A stretch of DNA of 64,000 nt. It comes from Jackrogersella multiformis. Taxonomy: Eukaryota > Ascomycota > Sordariomycetes > Xylariales > Hypoxylaceae. Below, one piece after another: positions 45,787 through 58,758 of the stretch (positions within the stretch are counted from its first letter, which is position 1; the number at the start of each line of letters is the position of its first letter). Under the pieces are notes generated by a model. That model saw only the letters and a program-made list of their open reading frames with translations. It was not told the origin of the DNA and ran no database searches. Location of the stretch: contig CADCXD010000018.1 in assembly GCA_902806575.1 (NCBI GenBank), positions 3,100,001 through 3,164,000 of the forward strand. Reading direction: 5' to 3'. The position numbers and the translations under genes were made by a program.

Positions 45787-47908
45787 ACTAAAGCTGGTGA
45801 CGACTGTCTGGCAAAGCTGACTTAGTTGAACTGTGCTTCACTTGAAATCTATCGATGGTGACGTTTTGTTCGACTATCGATAATCAATAAAATGCAAGTC
45901 TTTAGACGAGAAAGATGATTGGGGCGTTTTAATAATAAGGCACCTTGTAAAGTAAAGCGACCTAGTTGATCAGGTAAGGGATACAAGAAACAATTTTTGT
46001 CACCTGAACCAGCACGATCGAGTAGGTAGTTTGAGTCTTTGCAAAGGATGGATGCAAGGAGAGACGGGGAAGGAGCTGAATAAGAAGGCAATCTTGCGAG
46101 GTAAGGTAAACTGGATCACATCGGCATGGAAAGCCAAGAGCCAAGAGGAGTCCCAGGAACGTCACGGTAGAAAGAGACGAGGGATCAACGAGACTTGCCG
46201 GTCTAAGCTACAGAACCAAATGGCAGGGTTGGGATCGACGTTCACTCCTAGGATGTTCAAGTCAGATCGTCTTGGATTGGCTCATCTCTAGGCTGACAGC
46301 TTAGATACGATTGGCCAACCAGCTAGCGGAACTGACGTAAACTCTGTATCGAAGCAAGAGAAACTCTGTTTGGGATTGAGTGGGCACTACTATGTAGGTA
46401 GTTCAGTTGTCTCTCCCTTTTTTTATCTCGAGCTTAGGGAGGGACGATGATATGCTGGCTCGGAGTCGAGAGTTTCCAAGTTTGGACTATCTGAGCATGG
46501 CGCTCTGATGGTTCGATTAAGTGCTGCGAGCTCTGGTACAACTCTGGCTGCAGATGACTCGGGTAGTTCAGCCTATTGCAATGAGGATAGATTCTGGTCA
46601 TGTATGGGATCGCGTGACGGGAATTTTATTGGAGCGATTAATGATGATCTCCTAAGAGATGCAATTATCTGATTCGAAGGATTGGGCTCCGTGAAGAAAC
46701 TGCGCTGTCGTGTTTCTCCTTGTTAGGTATGTTAGAATGATATATATCATCTAGGTATGTATGTATGTCTTTCTCTTTTTATTGATGAAATGGGTCATGT
46801 CTACACTAGTGTAGTGTGGCTGTCTAGTGTAGTGTAGTTTTGACATTTGTACGAGACGGTGTCACTTAGATATGATGATCTAAGACTAGCGGAAGCCTCC
46901 GATAGGCGGGGTGACGGCAGTTAGACTTACCTAGGTACACTAGGGTAGCTACGATACCAGGTAGTCTAGTCTGTCTACCAAGGTATGAACCCGATTAGGG
47001 GGTTCGGACGACGTAGGAATTTCGATATAATCTCGACATCCCTCAGTGTACTCTTAGGGGATCGAAGAGAGGTAGACTATGCAATGCAATGGTGTTCGTT
47101 GCCATCTATAAAACTGGCATATCTGGCGTTAAAATGGATATTGTAGTAGTTGAGGTGGTGATGGTGAACATTAGAAAGCTGCTAAGACATAAATTCGAGA
47201 AATCGATAGATGCACCTAGGAGTTTACACTTGTTAAGTTAATAGAAGTCAGTACCTATACCTGGTACCGGTCATGATGCTTATATAAATATAGATGTATC
47301 TATCAGTTCTATTAGTCAATTAATGAATACTCGTACGATGCATTAATGTGGGTGCTTACCCGGGGCCCACCTTATGCAGTTCTAGACTAGGTACCTAGGT
47401 AACCTTACTGCATTACTAACCCGCCCCTACTAACCTGTAGTCTTGGTTATGTAAGTCTCCCTAAAAGAAATAACATCCAATGAATCCATGAATCCTACCT
47501 AGCATCTACCAATACCATATACCTACCACATACCACCATACCACATTTGACGTGACGTGTTTCGACATCTTCGGATAGAAGATCCATCGATTCACATACG
47601 ACAAAATAACAACCTTCACTTCTGCTTAAAATATTCAATGTTATTTTTTTAGTAGCAGTGTCCTTTTTTTCTATACTCCGCTTCTTGTCTCTTGTTTCCA
47701 TTATTTTGACCCCACGGTTGGAAATTACCAACGAATTAGCAACAACTTATCAACCTTCAGCATTGGCTACCTACCTAGGTACTTATTAAATACGAGACAG
47801 GGGCAGGACCAGGCAATATTTGACCTAGGTTCAGAACTTCGCGATAGAATGCAATAATTCCTCCAACGCCAGATTACTAAACCCTCCACGTCTATCGCTG
47901 CCGCCAGC
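45787..47908. other. Intergenic spacer
   Basis: 2.1 kb with repeated ACCTAGGT (46929-46936, 47393-47400, 47773-47780, 47823-47830) and a 14-bp perfect palindrome CTACACTAGTGTAG at 46801-46814. A plus-strand frame (46031-46291) is Lys/Arg-rich but unrecognised. The right end is the PI4K promoter and leader. Confidence 0.55.
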
Positions 47909-50382
47909 ATGGCTCGAACTCGCCCTGCTACTACAGGTTACGAACGCCTAGCCCAGGCTGACCAGTTCAGCGATGATTCCGACGACGAAGATGTCCTAGC
48001 CCAGAGCTCCGCGTCTCTTCAACCCCAATCCGCTCCACGATATGCACCTGTTTCCCAACCGAGGCCTCACTCGGGCATGAACTCGCCGAAAGCCGCCTCC
48101 AAGCAAAGGTATCGTCCAAAGCGAATGAGAAGTAATTCGGGTGTCGACCTCAAGGCCATCAATGCACGCTTAGAACGATGGGCCGACGAGATTGCTTCAA
48201 AATTCAAGAGGGGGAAGGGGAGGGGTGTCCCGGGTGAGGAGGAGCGTCTTGAGATTCACTATAGCGTCTTCCAGCCTCCCGAGGGTGTCCGGCCTGCTAC
48301 GACCGAAACTCTTGCCACCATGCCCGAACCCGCCATGTCCAAGGCCGAGTTCGAAGTCATCATAGAGAGCGTACGAGTTGCTATCGACCAAGGCATGCAT
48401 CCGAGCATGATCACGCAGGGAAGCTCTGGAAGTTATTTCGCGCGGAACACTGATGGTAAGATTGTCGGTGTATTCAAACCCAAGGATGAGGAGCCTTACG
48501 CTGCTGGAAATCCAAAGTGGAACAAGTGGATTCACCGGAATCTGTTCCCGTGCTGTTTCGGCCGAGCATGGTGGGTGTTCATTCTTCTGCGGAAATACGG
48601 TCAAGGTTCTGACGTGTTTCCAGTCTAATTCCTAATCTCTCCTACGTGAGCGAAGCAGCCGCATATATCCTCGATTGCCAGCTCCGCACCCACATAGTCC
48701 CCTATACCGATGTTGTATACTTATCATCCAAGTCATTCCACTACCCCTACTGGGACCGCCGGAGCTTTTACAGGAAGAAGAAAGCTCTTCCCGCAAAGCC
48801 GGGGAGTTTCCAGGTTTTTCTTAAGGGATTCAAAGACGCTAATGTGTTTTTGAGGGAACACCCCTGGCCGGACCAGTATTGGTCTAGCTTTCGTTCAAAT
48901 GACACACATCGGCATAAGCAAAAGCGATGGGCGGATAACTGCCGGCCAGCCAGTAGAGCTGCCCGTAACGATGACAGTGAGAGCGAGGACGAGCGCAGCA
49001 GCCCCGACCAACGGCCTCTTGGGCCGGATAATTTTAGGTGGACCGAGTCCCTGAAGCAGGCATTCCGGGAACAACTCGAGAAGCTCGTCATTTTGGATTA
49101 CATCATGCGGAATACGGACAGAGGTCTCGATAATTGGATGGTCAAGGTCGATTGGGAAACTCAGGCAGTCTCAATCGCTTCCGAACCTCCACAACTTAAT
49201 ATGGATATTCCAGAAGAGGACGAACAACCCGCAAGGCCCGTCGATTTACCGACGAGGAGTAGTAAATGTAGAAGTCCTAATCCATATAAAGCTCAAAAGC
49301 CTATGAATGCAGCCGGTACGAGCAAGGTTCCCGATCCTAAGATATCGATCGGAGCAATCGACAATTCTCTATCGTGGCCGTGGAAGCATCCGGATGCGTG
49401 GCGAAGGTATCTATGTCTTAATCTAGACTCTGTTTGACAAATTTAACTCACTATAAACAGTTTCCCCTTTGGTTGGCTCTTCCTCCCTGTTGATCTTATC
49501 GGGCGACCTTTCTCACAGAAGACCCGGGATCACTTCCTCCCTCTTCTCACTTCTACTCAATGGTGGAGCCAGACGTCGCTCGAACTACGGAAAGTCTTCC
49601 AGATCGACCCAGATTTCCAAGAGAAGATGTTCTCCCGCCAGATGGCAGTGATGAAGGGTCAAGCTTGGAACGTTGTTGAGACGCTCAAGACCCCAGATCA
49701 TGGACCACTAGAACTTACACGACGTGCGAGGGTATGCGTCTGGGATGACCTAGTCGAGGTTCCAGTCGCCGTGCCCATGCGCGTCACATCGTCCGACATA
49801 CGTCGCAAGGCCGGCGCCGAGGCTCGCGGGACAATACAAGAAGAGATGGACATCGGCGCAGCTAAACCGTCTTCGGCACCCGCGATTGTCGACGACCTCC
49901 TCGGATTTAGTACTCCTTTGCCGAACCCCGGCCGTTTCGAACTCGCGAATTCCTACGATCTGTCGCCGGACCGGACTGAGCCTACCTCCGTAGATTTCAC
50001 ACCCAACGGCCTGAACCAGAACCCGTTCGATGCACTTTCGTTGACGGGCTCGCCTAGCGCCGCTCGTCCAAAAGTCGCGCGCGACCCGAGGTCAAGCTAC
50101 CAGGGTCCGTCGCGCTCACAGATGAACAACATTTACACGCCGCGCAAAGAGCGCCGGTATTCCTTCACGACAACCGCTAACACGCCGCGGAACGGCAACG
50201 GTAACTCGATAGCCGCAAAGCTATACGCCAATGGCAACGGCTATGATGAGGAGGACGATGAAGATATTGAGGGAGACCTGGGATATGCTGCAGCCGAGAC
50301 CATGGACGGGAATAGGCGGAAGGTGATTGTAGAGCGCCTCGAGACCGTGAAGGCTAGGAACCCCGTGTTTACTTGGTGCTAA
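47909..50382 (+). CDS. LSB6: Type II phosphatidylinositol 4-kinase Lsb6
   Basis: Makes PI4P on endosomal/vacuolar and plasma membranes. Exons 47909-48570, 48624-49406 and 49461-50382, with introns of 53 nt (branch CTGAC) and 54 nt, join in phase to 788 residues. Motifs: ATP-binding GKIVGVFKPKDEEPY, the cysteine-rich LFPCCFGRAC (type II enzymes are palmitoylated at this kind of cluster), the Tyr-rich insert YLSSKSFHYPYWDRR, catalytic DYIMRNTDRGLDNWMVK, and the metal-site IGAIDNSLSWPWKHP. The Cys of GRAC is built across the first intron, and Ser of WRSFPFGW across the second; without splicing the frame closes twice. The disordered N- and C-termini (C-terminal about 200 residues) are expected for moulds. 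It sits alone, with long spacers either side. Confidence 0.95.
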
Positions 50383-53300
50383 GCTAAAACAAGGTCTCAT
50401 ATTTGTACAAGTACGATTCTGAGGGAAGGAAAGGGGTTGGGCTGCGGCAGCTCCAGATTTACCAGTGATGAAGCACCGCCAGCCATATACGCCTGGGCTA
50501 GAATATGAAGCCGCAACGGCGACGCAATTCCCAGCGCTTCATGTTTTAGTCGAGGCGCATAGCGAATATGAAGGAGAGCATGGGCATGGGAGCATTGAAT
50601 TGCATAGCCTACATCAGTGGGCGTGGACGCCGACGAGGACTGAGTTTGAAGTATGTACAATAGACTACATTAGACGGCAGACAGCATAGCATGCATACAA
50701 GGCGGGTTGCGAATCTATTATACTTCCGGCGCAGCTACAGCTACCAAGCCTACCTAGGTATGCATATGTCACTTCTTGAGATTGTGTCTTGTTATACGCG
50801 GTGGGGATATAGGTAAGCAAAATGCCTACCTACCTACCTACCTATATATCTATCTATCTAGGGATACTCTGGGAGTTGATGGCTAATAGATATAATGGGG
50901 TTGAAACAAGTTGAGCATAGAAATAGTTCGCGAGAGAAAAGGAGTAAGGGAAGACTAATGTAGATATATCGCTTGCCTAGTCTATGAGGCATATTAATAC
51001 ACAACTATATGCATTGCCATATATTTACCTACCTCGGTACATACACACACACAAAGGTAAAACGTAAAACGTGGTAAAGATAGTATTGGCAGCGGTAGTA
51101 GTGGTAGTAATGGTAGTAGTAGGCGAAACACCAGACAAACACCGGCCGCCCAACAACACGCATGTCGTCGGTCGTCCACAGCCCGACCAGAAGTCACGTT
51201 GCCGTCTGTTGGAGCGGGTTGGGGATCCCGCGTCTCTGTCGCCGGGAACCAATGGCGACGGGCCAATAAACCGAGAAACGAAACATGAAGACTTGCCCAG
51301 TTTATTTACCTACCTATCCATCCAACCTTTTTTCTATTTCTGTTTCTGTCTTTTTTTTCGGTGGGTTTTTTCTCTCTTGGGAAGGGAAACAGAAACAGCT
51401 CTCCCCACTGCGAGTTCGTTCCAGCATCTCCGTCCCAGTAATACCTACCCGAGGTACTATATGCAACGGCTTTGCAGCTGCGGCTGCTGATTGCGAGTGG
51501 TACCTAATGCCTGATGTATGTAGGTATGGTATGGTATGTATGATATGTACCTATGTATGTAAGGTAAGGAAGCAAGTAAGTCGTCGCTCGCTCGCTCACT
51601 TACAGCTTAGCTTACTAAGAAAAGAATCGAAGTCACGAGCCGAGCAAAAAAAAAGGTGATTTAAGAAAATTCTCAATGGGGTTTTTTTGTTCAAATTTTG
51701 TTCAAAAGAAATACAATCTTATAATATTACATAATATCTCCTGGTAGGTGCATGACTTAGCAGCTTAGGTAATACGCGTGGATATTACCTTATGCAGGTA
51801 TAATAGTACTTACCTACATCCATGCATACCTACCTAGGTACCTACTACAGATCATCAATGGAACCTTAGGTACCTAGGTAGGCAAGGGGGAAGGTTAAAA
51901 CGTTACCTATGAAAAGCAACGCGCTAGGTTTAGGTGCAGGAGGAAGCCGCCGCGGCGGTTCCAGAGTCAAGGGAAGAGCGGCGGCGGCGGCAGCGGCAAG
52001 GATCGTCATCCTCGTCGGCAGAGAGAAGTACCTACACTAGGGAACCTTGGCGGGGGGAAAAAATGGTAAATAAAAAGAACGAAACAAATCAGACCAGACT
52101 AGCATCCCTAGTGTAGTGTAATAATAGAAGTAAGAAAAAAATATTAAAGGAAAAAAAAAAGAAAAAGAAAAAAAAGGGAGAACTGATATGTGACCTGTCG
52201 CATTTCAGGGCGCAATCTGAACGGACCCCAGCAGACCACGTCAAACCCACCCAGCGCCCCCCCTCGACCGAAGTCGCGGGCCGCCCGCGATTGGGGGTCT
52301 GCCCGAAGGACGCGCCGTCGGGCCCCCTAGTACCCTGTCTCGCCTTGCCTTGCCGTACATATCTTGGGTATCGCACACCACCGCATTGGCACATCGTATC
52401 AGCGCATGTATGATCTTTTTGGGTGCGCTCTCCCCCCTATTCTGCCCTTCCATGCGCATACTCCCGAGTGCCAGCCTACCAGCCTGCTTTGTCTGCTTGT
52501 CTGCCTTACCTACGTCAAGACCTCTGGGCTGACGAGACCCAGTCGCGCCTCCTTGATACACCGAGAAAATAAATGATGATGACAACAGCAGCAGCAATGA
52601 TAAGAACACGAGAAGAGGGGCCGCGGATATGAAAGGGAGGAAAATAAAAAAAAAGGAGGAAACTTGATGTATCAGAACAATGGCGCGTTTTTGGGGGCTC
52701 AAAGAACAGCTCATGATGCATGTTTGCATTACCCGGGACTGCTACGCTGTCTTGTCACCCTACTGACGTACTTGCCTGATGTTTTACTAGGCACGGTATC
52801 GAATTCGTGCCTATCAGCTCGACGTCGACATAGTTGCTCCGGGCGTATCAAAGCCCCGTCTTCAATGTGTACGGCTAGCCTGCATGGCATACATACCTAT
52901 GTAGGCACCGTATACTCCAGCTGGTTTGGGCAGGATGCCGCGCTTCTTAGTAGTTAAAAGGCGTTGCATTGTGAGTGGCCGCCAGCCGTACCAACTATAC
53001 GTCATTGTCGCTACACGGCGACGGCGAGATTAAGGATTCGGCATAATGTAATAAGTGAAATAGGGGGAACTATAAGGGGCTTACAGAGGTGGAATATAGG
53101 GATTTTTTTTAATATACCTACCTAGGTAGTGTAGCTTCGCTCTTCTTCGGAGAAGATACCTACCGAGTGACGACGGCGAGGATACCCTGAACGGGACCAA
53201 GCGCAAACATCAGCTAATCCATAGAGATCGCCTTACCAGACTGCTGGGTAAGAACCCGGGTGTACAGCTAGCCTCCAGCGCCCGGGCACTGACCTCCAAA

Positions 53301-56300
53301 GTCGTAGCAGGCGTGTAAGGTGTTTCCGTGCACACGGTAAGGCACCTTCGCCTCACGTCTGCATGCTGCCGCATCCGAAAGGAGCAAAGAGGCCTGGCAA
53401 CCGGTGTCCCGCATGCTGGGAATCAAAAACCGTCTTACTTGGAACGATTCTACCAATCAGAGGCGACGAAGCAACGGTGAACTGCAAGCCAATCTAGCCT
53501 CAAAAGTTCCAACGTGAGCTTCCCGCAGGGTAGCACCCTGTCGTCTAACCGACCCCTCAATCCCTAGCGTTGGTAGGCTAGCCAAGCTACTCCGGGAAAT
53601 AGAACCAGTCGCTCGGGCTGGTAACCGTACATACGGGCTGACAGGTAGGTAGGTAATACGAACGTAGGTACTCAAGGTACTCATGCCTCTACGACTATGT
53701 ATGTATAATTATGTAGCCCATATAGCCCATATAGCCCGCCCAATTCGCACGTGATTACATCCATAGTAATCAAATTAGTTGTGTGCCGTGCCGTTAGATG
53801 ATCTTAGCTCACGAGAGCTGTGCCTCTTGCGACCAAGGCAATCCCGACTAAGGTCTACCGAGCATTGCAAGGTTTGCAGGGCGATGGTAAGCAAGGGTTA
53901 CCATTGGTGATCTTCGCAGCGGAGGGTGAGGCTGGGCCAAATTTATCCAGGTAAGCAGGTAGGTAAGCAGGTAAGGTAATCGTTGAGCCCGGCGTTTTTT
54001 CCCGCTCTTTTGCTCTTTAGATCCGGATACAATCACGCCTGTCGTGTCTGACCCGATACTCTGGTACACGCTAATGCATGGCTCATTATAAAGTAAGACA
54101 CATGATTATGATAAATATTATATATGACGACGACGGTAAAGACAGAGACGTATCAGACGGCGAAATGTTATGATAATGTACGTAGTTCAGGGAGGGCGGC
54201 CATAATCGAATTCGCAGATTGGACACGCATTTTCGAGAAGCGAACACTTAAGCCGAAGCCCCGGAAATGCCGTCTTCAACCGTGGCCGATTATAAGACCC
54301 GTTGCGATGGTGCTTCTCAGTGATCCAGAAGCGCGGGCGCTATGCCAGCGGCAGGAAAAATGGCGTGCGTGTGTAGTACCGTATGTATGTATTATGTAGA
54401 TGTAGATATGTACGAAGACGACCAAGGCTTTAACCGTGTGTGGGCCTATCCGACCACGATCCTGTCTGGAGACCAGGGGTAACCAGCTAGCGCCGAACAG
54501 CAAAAATGAACCTATGCCACTCGTCTTGACAAGGAGTTTCTATTAGTGGCATAGATGATATAGCTTTCATAAGCTTGGATTTCGATCTCTTTTTATTTAT
54601 TTAAACGAATTGTCAGCCGTCTTAGTACGGCCTGTACGCCATCATAGAAGGACTCGTTATGCTTCTCGGCAGGTAGATACGGGCGTCGAGACAATAGCCA
54701 GTCGGGTATAATTCCCTTGTTTCGTTCCGCCGATGGGAGACCTTTCGTTTGAGAGGCAGCTGAAGTACACTACAGTACTCATCAGTATAGAAACGTACTG
54801 GTACCGCCGTACCGGCCACTTGGAGATCGCCGCCACCCCCCAATTCCTAGCGTTGTCCCTCTAAGGCCATCTCCACTGCGACGGCCCGCTTGTTTTGATC
54901 CTTTGTAGTGTAATGTGTCCTTTAACTCATCAAATACGGGTGCAAGCCATAATAAACAATCCTTTGGCAGTCCCGGATATGTTGTGCAGTTGCCCTTCTA
55001 CCGAGACGGATGTCAAAATAGGGAAAACGGCCATTTAACGGCCAAGTACCGTTGTTGATTCTTAGCCGAGATGTTAAGCTTAGCTTCCATCATACCATAG
55101 TGGCGGTGTGAGGAAGCCATACTAAAATAAGAAAATTCCGTAACCTCTTCACCGTCTAGGTAGTCGCACATAAGGAGTTGCGAGTAATAGTACCTAGGCA
55201 CCACGATCGTCACCCCAATCTTGTCGTCCCAGGACCCGGGTGAGGTCTGCTCCTCTCGTGCATATGTACCTCTAGTACTAGTACTAGGTCGACGTAAATA
55301 ATCCAACCTAGTCGCCTTGCGAACAAGTTACCGTAACCGGGCGATCATTCGAGCTTTCCATCCCTGTCGTCATGGTAGCCCGCTACGTACGTGAAATTCG
55401 TGACTGACTGACCACATCCACAGCCCGTGGTATATTAAAACTCATCGGCAAGTAATATATTCTCTCTGAGTCAGGCTGCGACCACCATGCTTACCGAAGA
55501 CTTTTTGTGTATCTTCTCCCAATAGTCGTCAGGGGTCTTGGATTCTAGCATCCTAGGATAAAGTAGCGGCAGGATCGATTTAAGAATCCTAAGAAGCAGC
55601 CAAGGCCAACGGTTTCTGGGAGTACCCGTTGGTGTGTGGCTCTCATCTCATGTGTACTCTGGATAGGGGCATATGGAAGTAAAACCACAGCCGGTTCGCG
55701 AGCTGGATGTCTAGACTCCTTTGACCACAGTCCTGCGGAAATCGGCCGGTTTTTTTTTTCTAAAACCAAGCTAAAAATTGTGTAGACGGAAATGTGTTCC
55801 CTGGCCGTCAATGGAGCGCTAGATTCTTCATCCTCTATTGCCGCCGTCAAATCCCCAGGGTCCTCTGGAGTTCTCCGCGCTGAACGCGGCTGCACCATTC
55901 AAAGTTCCAAACCCTTGGTCATGGCCGCATCACGGACCCGGATATTGCTGAGAGCAATGCTAGGCACAGCACAGTAACTGTCATCAACTCTAAAGAAAGG
56001 TAGCTAGAGTACCGAGTACCAAGTGACTGCCGAATCAGTACGATCAATCACAAGCATAAGTTGAGTCTCATACGTGGCTGCTTAATCCCACCTAGCCAGA
56101 TATAAGACCTTTGCTGCGCTATATGTCATTCAATGCAATGCGAACCCTCCGCAGCACCTAAATCGAGTAGTCATTGGGCGGAGTATATGCCAAGCATAAC
56201 AAGCAAGAAGCAGGCTTGGGCAGCAACGTCTCTTCATTCCGGTGGACAATGCAAAAGCAGAGACGGGAGCTAGCGAGGGTGCATTGGGTCATGGAAGTAA

Positions 56301-56808
56301 CAGAGAGGAACAGGCCTAGGAACCTCAGATGCCTGCCCATATGCCTCAGTGATCTATAGCTGAGCGGATTTGATCAGGAAGGTCTGGTGCATACATAGGG
56401 AGTAACCGTAGTACCCAGGATCGGCGAACGCAGCTCGTGGGGTGCAAGCTGTGGACGTGTGACCAATGTGGTTGTTTCGACCGGGCCATTGGCTCCACAC
56501 ACGCCTAAACAGCTTTATTATTCTTGCAATATGCCACTGCCACTAACGGTCCCATGTACCTATGAGAGAGAGGGAGACATCAGATGGCCTCCTCGTCGAA
56601 AAGGAGGTGGGTGTCGATGGCGTTGGAAGCCCAAGCCCAAACCGAGGAACCCAGAGTGGTTAAAAGCCGGCATCCGGGAGTCTATAGCTGCTTGCCAGTG
56701 TCACACATTACCACGACTTTGTAGCTGGTTAGCTATGAACCAGCCTCTCGGTATCCTTAATTAGACATTTTGCTTAAGCTCCTTCGAGGGAGTTTAACTT
56801 CTTATAAG
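50383..56808. other. 6.4-kb gene-poor region
   Basis: I found no gene that holds together here on either strand. It contains TACC/TAGG tracts (about 50825-50865), ACCTAGGT at 50752-50759, 51832-51839, 51872-51879 and 53120-53127, CTAGTGTAG at 52108-52116, and purine tracts near 52130-52180. Short minus-strand frames at 53268-53456 and 54622-54843 have scattered cysteines or Tyr/Cys, but no start or splice structure I could defend. The methyltransferase at the right edge shows that intron-rich genes can hide in such DNA, so absence is not proven. Confidence 0.5.
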
Positions 56809-58758
56809 ATGACTGGGTAAATATAATATACCCCTGGCATCAGCGGAACCTTCCTGCTCACTAAAATGTTGGTAGGCACGCCGATACCGAAGAGCTCACC
56901 GAGGAGGTGCGCGAAACGACTACCCACCACAACAGAACATATCAGTCTGTCTCTTTAGATCGCAAGATATATTTTGTGCCGGTTGACGAGGTCTGAAGCT
57001 ACCAGAAGAAAAGTATCCTTTTCTAATCCGGTCCAGAAACTAACATCGACAAACCTCGTAGGATGAGACTATTCGTCTGCGCATTCAGCATGAAGTCTTG
57101 ACCATGTTGTTTGACGGAAGGTTTATCTTTCCACCTATGGGAGCATTAAGACGAGTACTCGACTGTGGCTTCGGGACGGGGTTATGGGCTTTTCATGTAG
57201 CCTGGGAGAATCCCAGGTGCGAGGCACGTATACCTTAATTTCCTGGATCAGTTGCTTCACGATTCCCGGTTGTCTAGGGACAGACCTCGTTGGAAGAATC
57301 TCTTTGAATCTTCACGTCCTCGAGCAGAAATCCGTTCTTCTATCTTCTCCTACGGCGTGGCAAGCCTGTATTGTTTAGGCTTCACGCCCCCCCCCCTAGT
57401 TGCGGTCTAGGTTAGGGAAATGCTGCAACTGGCGCATTTTTGACCGCAAGACGTCGGATTCTATGCGCTCGATGCACGCAGTTAGCATACAGAAGGAATT
57501 GATTATTGATTTGAGGCCCCTTATTTGCTAACATGGGAGTGCTTAGGTCAATGGCATCGACGTGAGCCCCCACCACTACAATCCCGAGGAGAGCGTTGAG
57601 AACCTCTACCTTAATGTCGACAACCTCAATATGCCGTAAGAGTCGAAACATCCGACCGTCAGAGTAGAAGTCTCAGATTTTCTCCCTATAGGCTTCAATT
57701 CCCTCCGAATAATTTCGACCTCGTAAACAGCAGGCTGGTAGCTGGAGGTATCGACCGGAATCGATGGCACGGATACATGCGCGATATCTTGCGGTGCCTG
57801 CGCGGGGGTGGATGGTGCCAGATGGTCGAGATGGACTTCAATGCGCAATCCGACAACGGTACATTGACAGATGGTAAGCCTGGGATGAGATCCGAAGCAG
57901 AAGGCAACTGTGCTCACGACGGGACTTTCTTATAGGTCACGCGCTTCGCCAGTGGTCAGATAAATATCGAGCAGCAATGTCGCAGTTCAAAAACTGTGAC
58001 GCACCACGGCGTCTTGGGCATTGGATGAGACAAGCCGGGTTTACTGATGTCGAGGAGCGAAGTATGTTTCCGAGGGCTCATGCACCCCTAATCTGCTCCA
58101 TCCTGGAAGCTGAACTGCCCATTCAGGTTATCCTTGAAGTGGCCCCCTGAGCTGCGACTTAGTTGTCTACCCATTCAAGCAGCATTTACTAATTCACATC
58201 TTGATAGTGATTCCCCTTCCAATGTGCGGCTGGTCTGATAGTATGGATGCTGGATGTTATCTTTTGAATATTTGACCCTAACACTGCGCATAGATCAAAG
58301 GGAATTTGATATTGGTGCCGCCAATCAAGAAAACATCCGGCTATTGCTTGGATCCCTGGCTCTGTACCCATTCACAGAATTACTCGAGTACGTCCGACAA
58401 CAAGTTTTTCTTGTTTTTATTTTTATTTTTTTTATAGGTTTCTTTTGTTAAGGGTATTCTCGGGTTTGTATTCGTGGTGTTGACATTTCGCAGTATGGAA
58501 ATTACGGAATTTCATGTCCTCGTGGCCCAAGCAAGAGCAGAAGCAAGTAATCCGGCACTCAAGGTAAGGCCCTACTACTGCCCTTGGACTTGGATGACCA
58601 AGATGGATCGCGAGTGATGCTGATGAGTAATATTCTTAAATGACAGCCATATTTTCGAATGTAAGTCGTCCCCGCTTCTAGCTCTCGACATAGAGGATTC
58701 TAGATAGAATGCTAATTTTTAAAGATACGTATGCGTCGGTAGAAAACCGAGGCGCTGA
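56809..58758 (+). CDS. SAM-dependent methyltransferase (LaeA/UMTA-like), 11 exons
   Basis: Class I methyltransferase of the kind common in fungal secondary-metabolite loci; substrate unknown. Exons: 56809-56816, 56876-56990, 57062-57223, 57547-57635, 57692-57873, 57936-58061, 58208-58240, 58294-58387, 58494-58563, 58647-58660 and 58725-58758. Total 927 nt, in frame, 308 residues. Motif I VLDCGFGTG (73-81) is followed by GIDVSPHHY, ENLYLNVDNL, FDLVNSRLVAGG, GGWCQMVEMDF, QAGFTDVEER, IPLPMCGWSD, IGAANQENIRLLL, LVAQARAEASNPALK and the family ending YVCVGRKPRR. Most introns have good branch sites (CTAAC, CTAAT). Weak points: the 8-nt first exon, the GTCTGA donor at 56991, and a 323-nt GC-AG intron (57224-57546). 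Each exon junction restores a conserved block, so I think the gene is intact rather than decayed. Confidence 0.82.

Noticed and set aside
53268..53456. Minus-strand frame with DTGCQ, AACRRE and HACYDFGGQC, like a small secreted protein
   Set aside because: No signal peptide exon or reasonable splice structure was found upstream.
54622..54843. Minus-strand frame with FYTDEYCSVLQL, like a crystallin-type secreted domain
   Set aside because: The similarity is slight, and no start or partner exon could be supported.
55545..55898. A 117-codon minus-strand frame, considered as a synthase fragment
   Set aside because: No motif of a ketosynthase or adenylation domain could be aligned in any frame.
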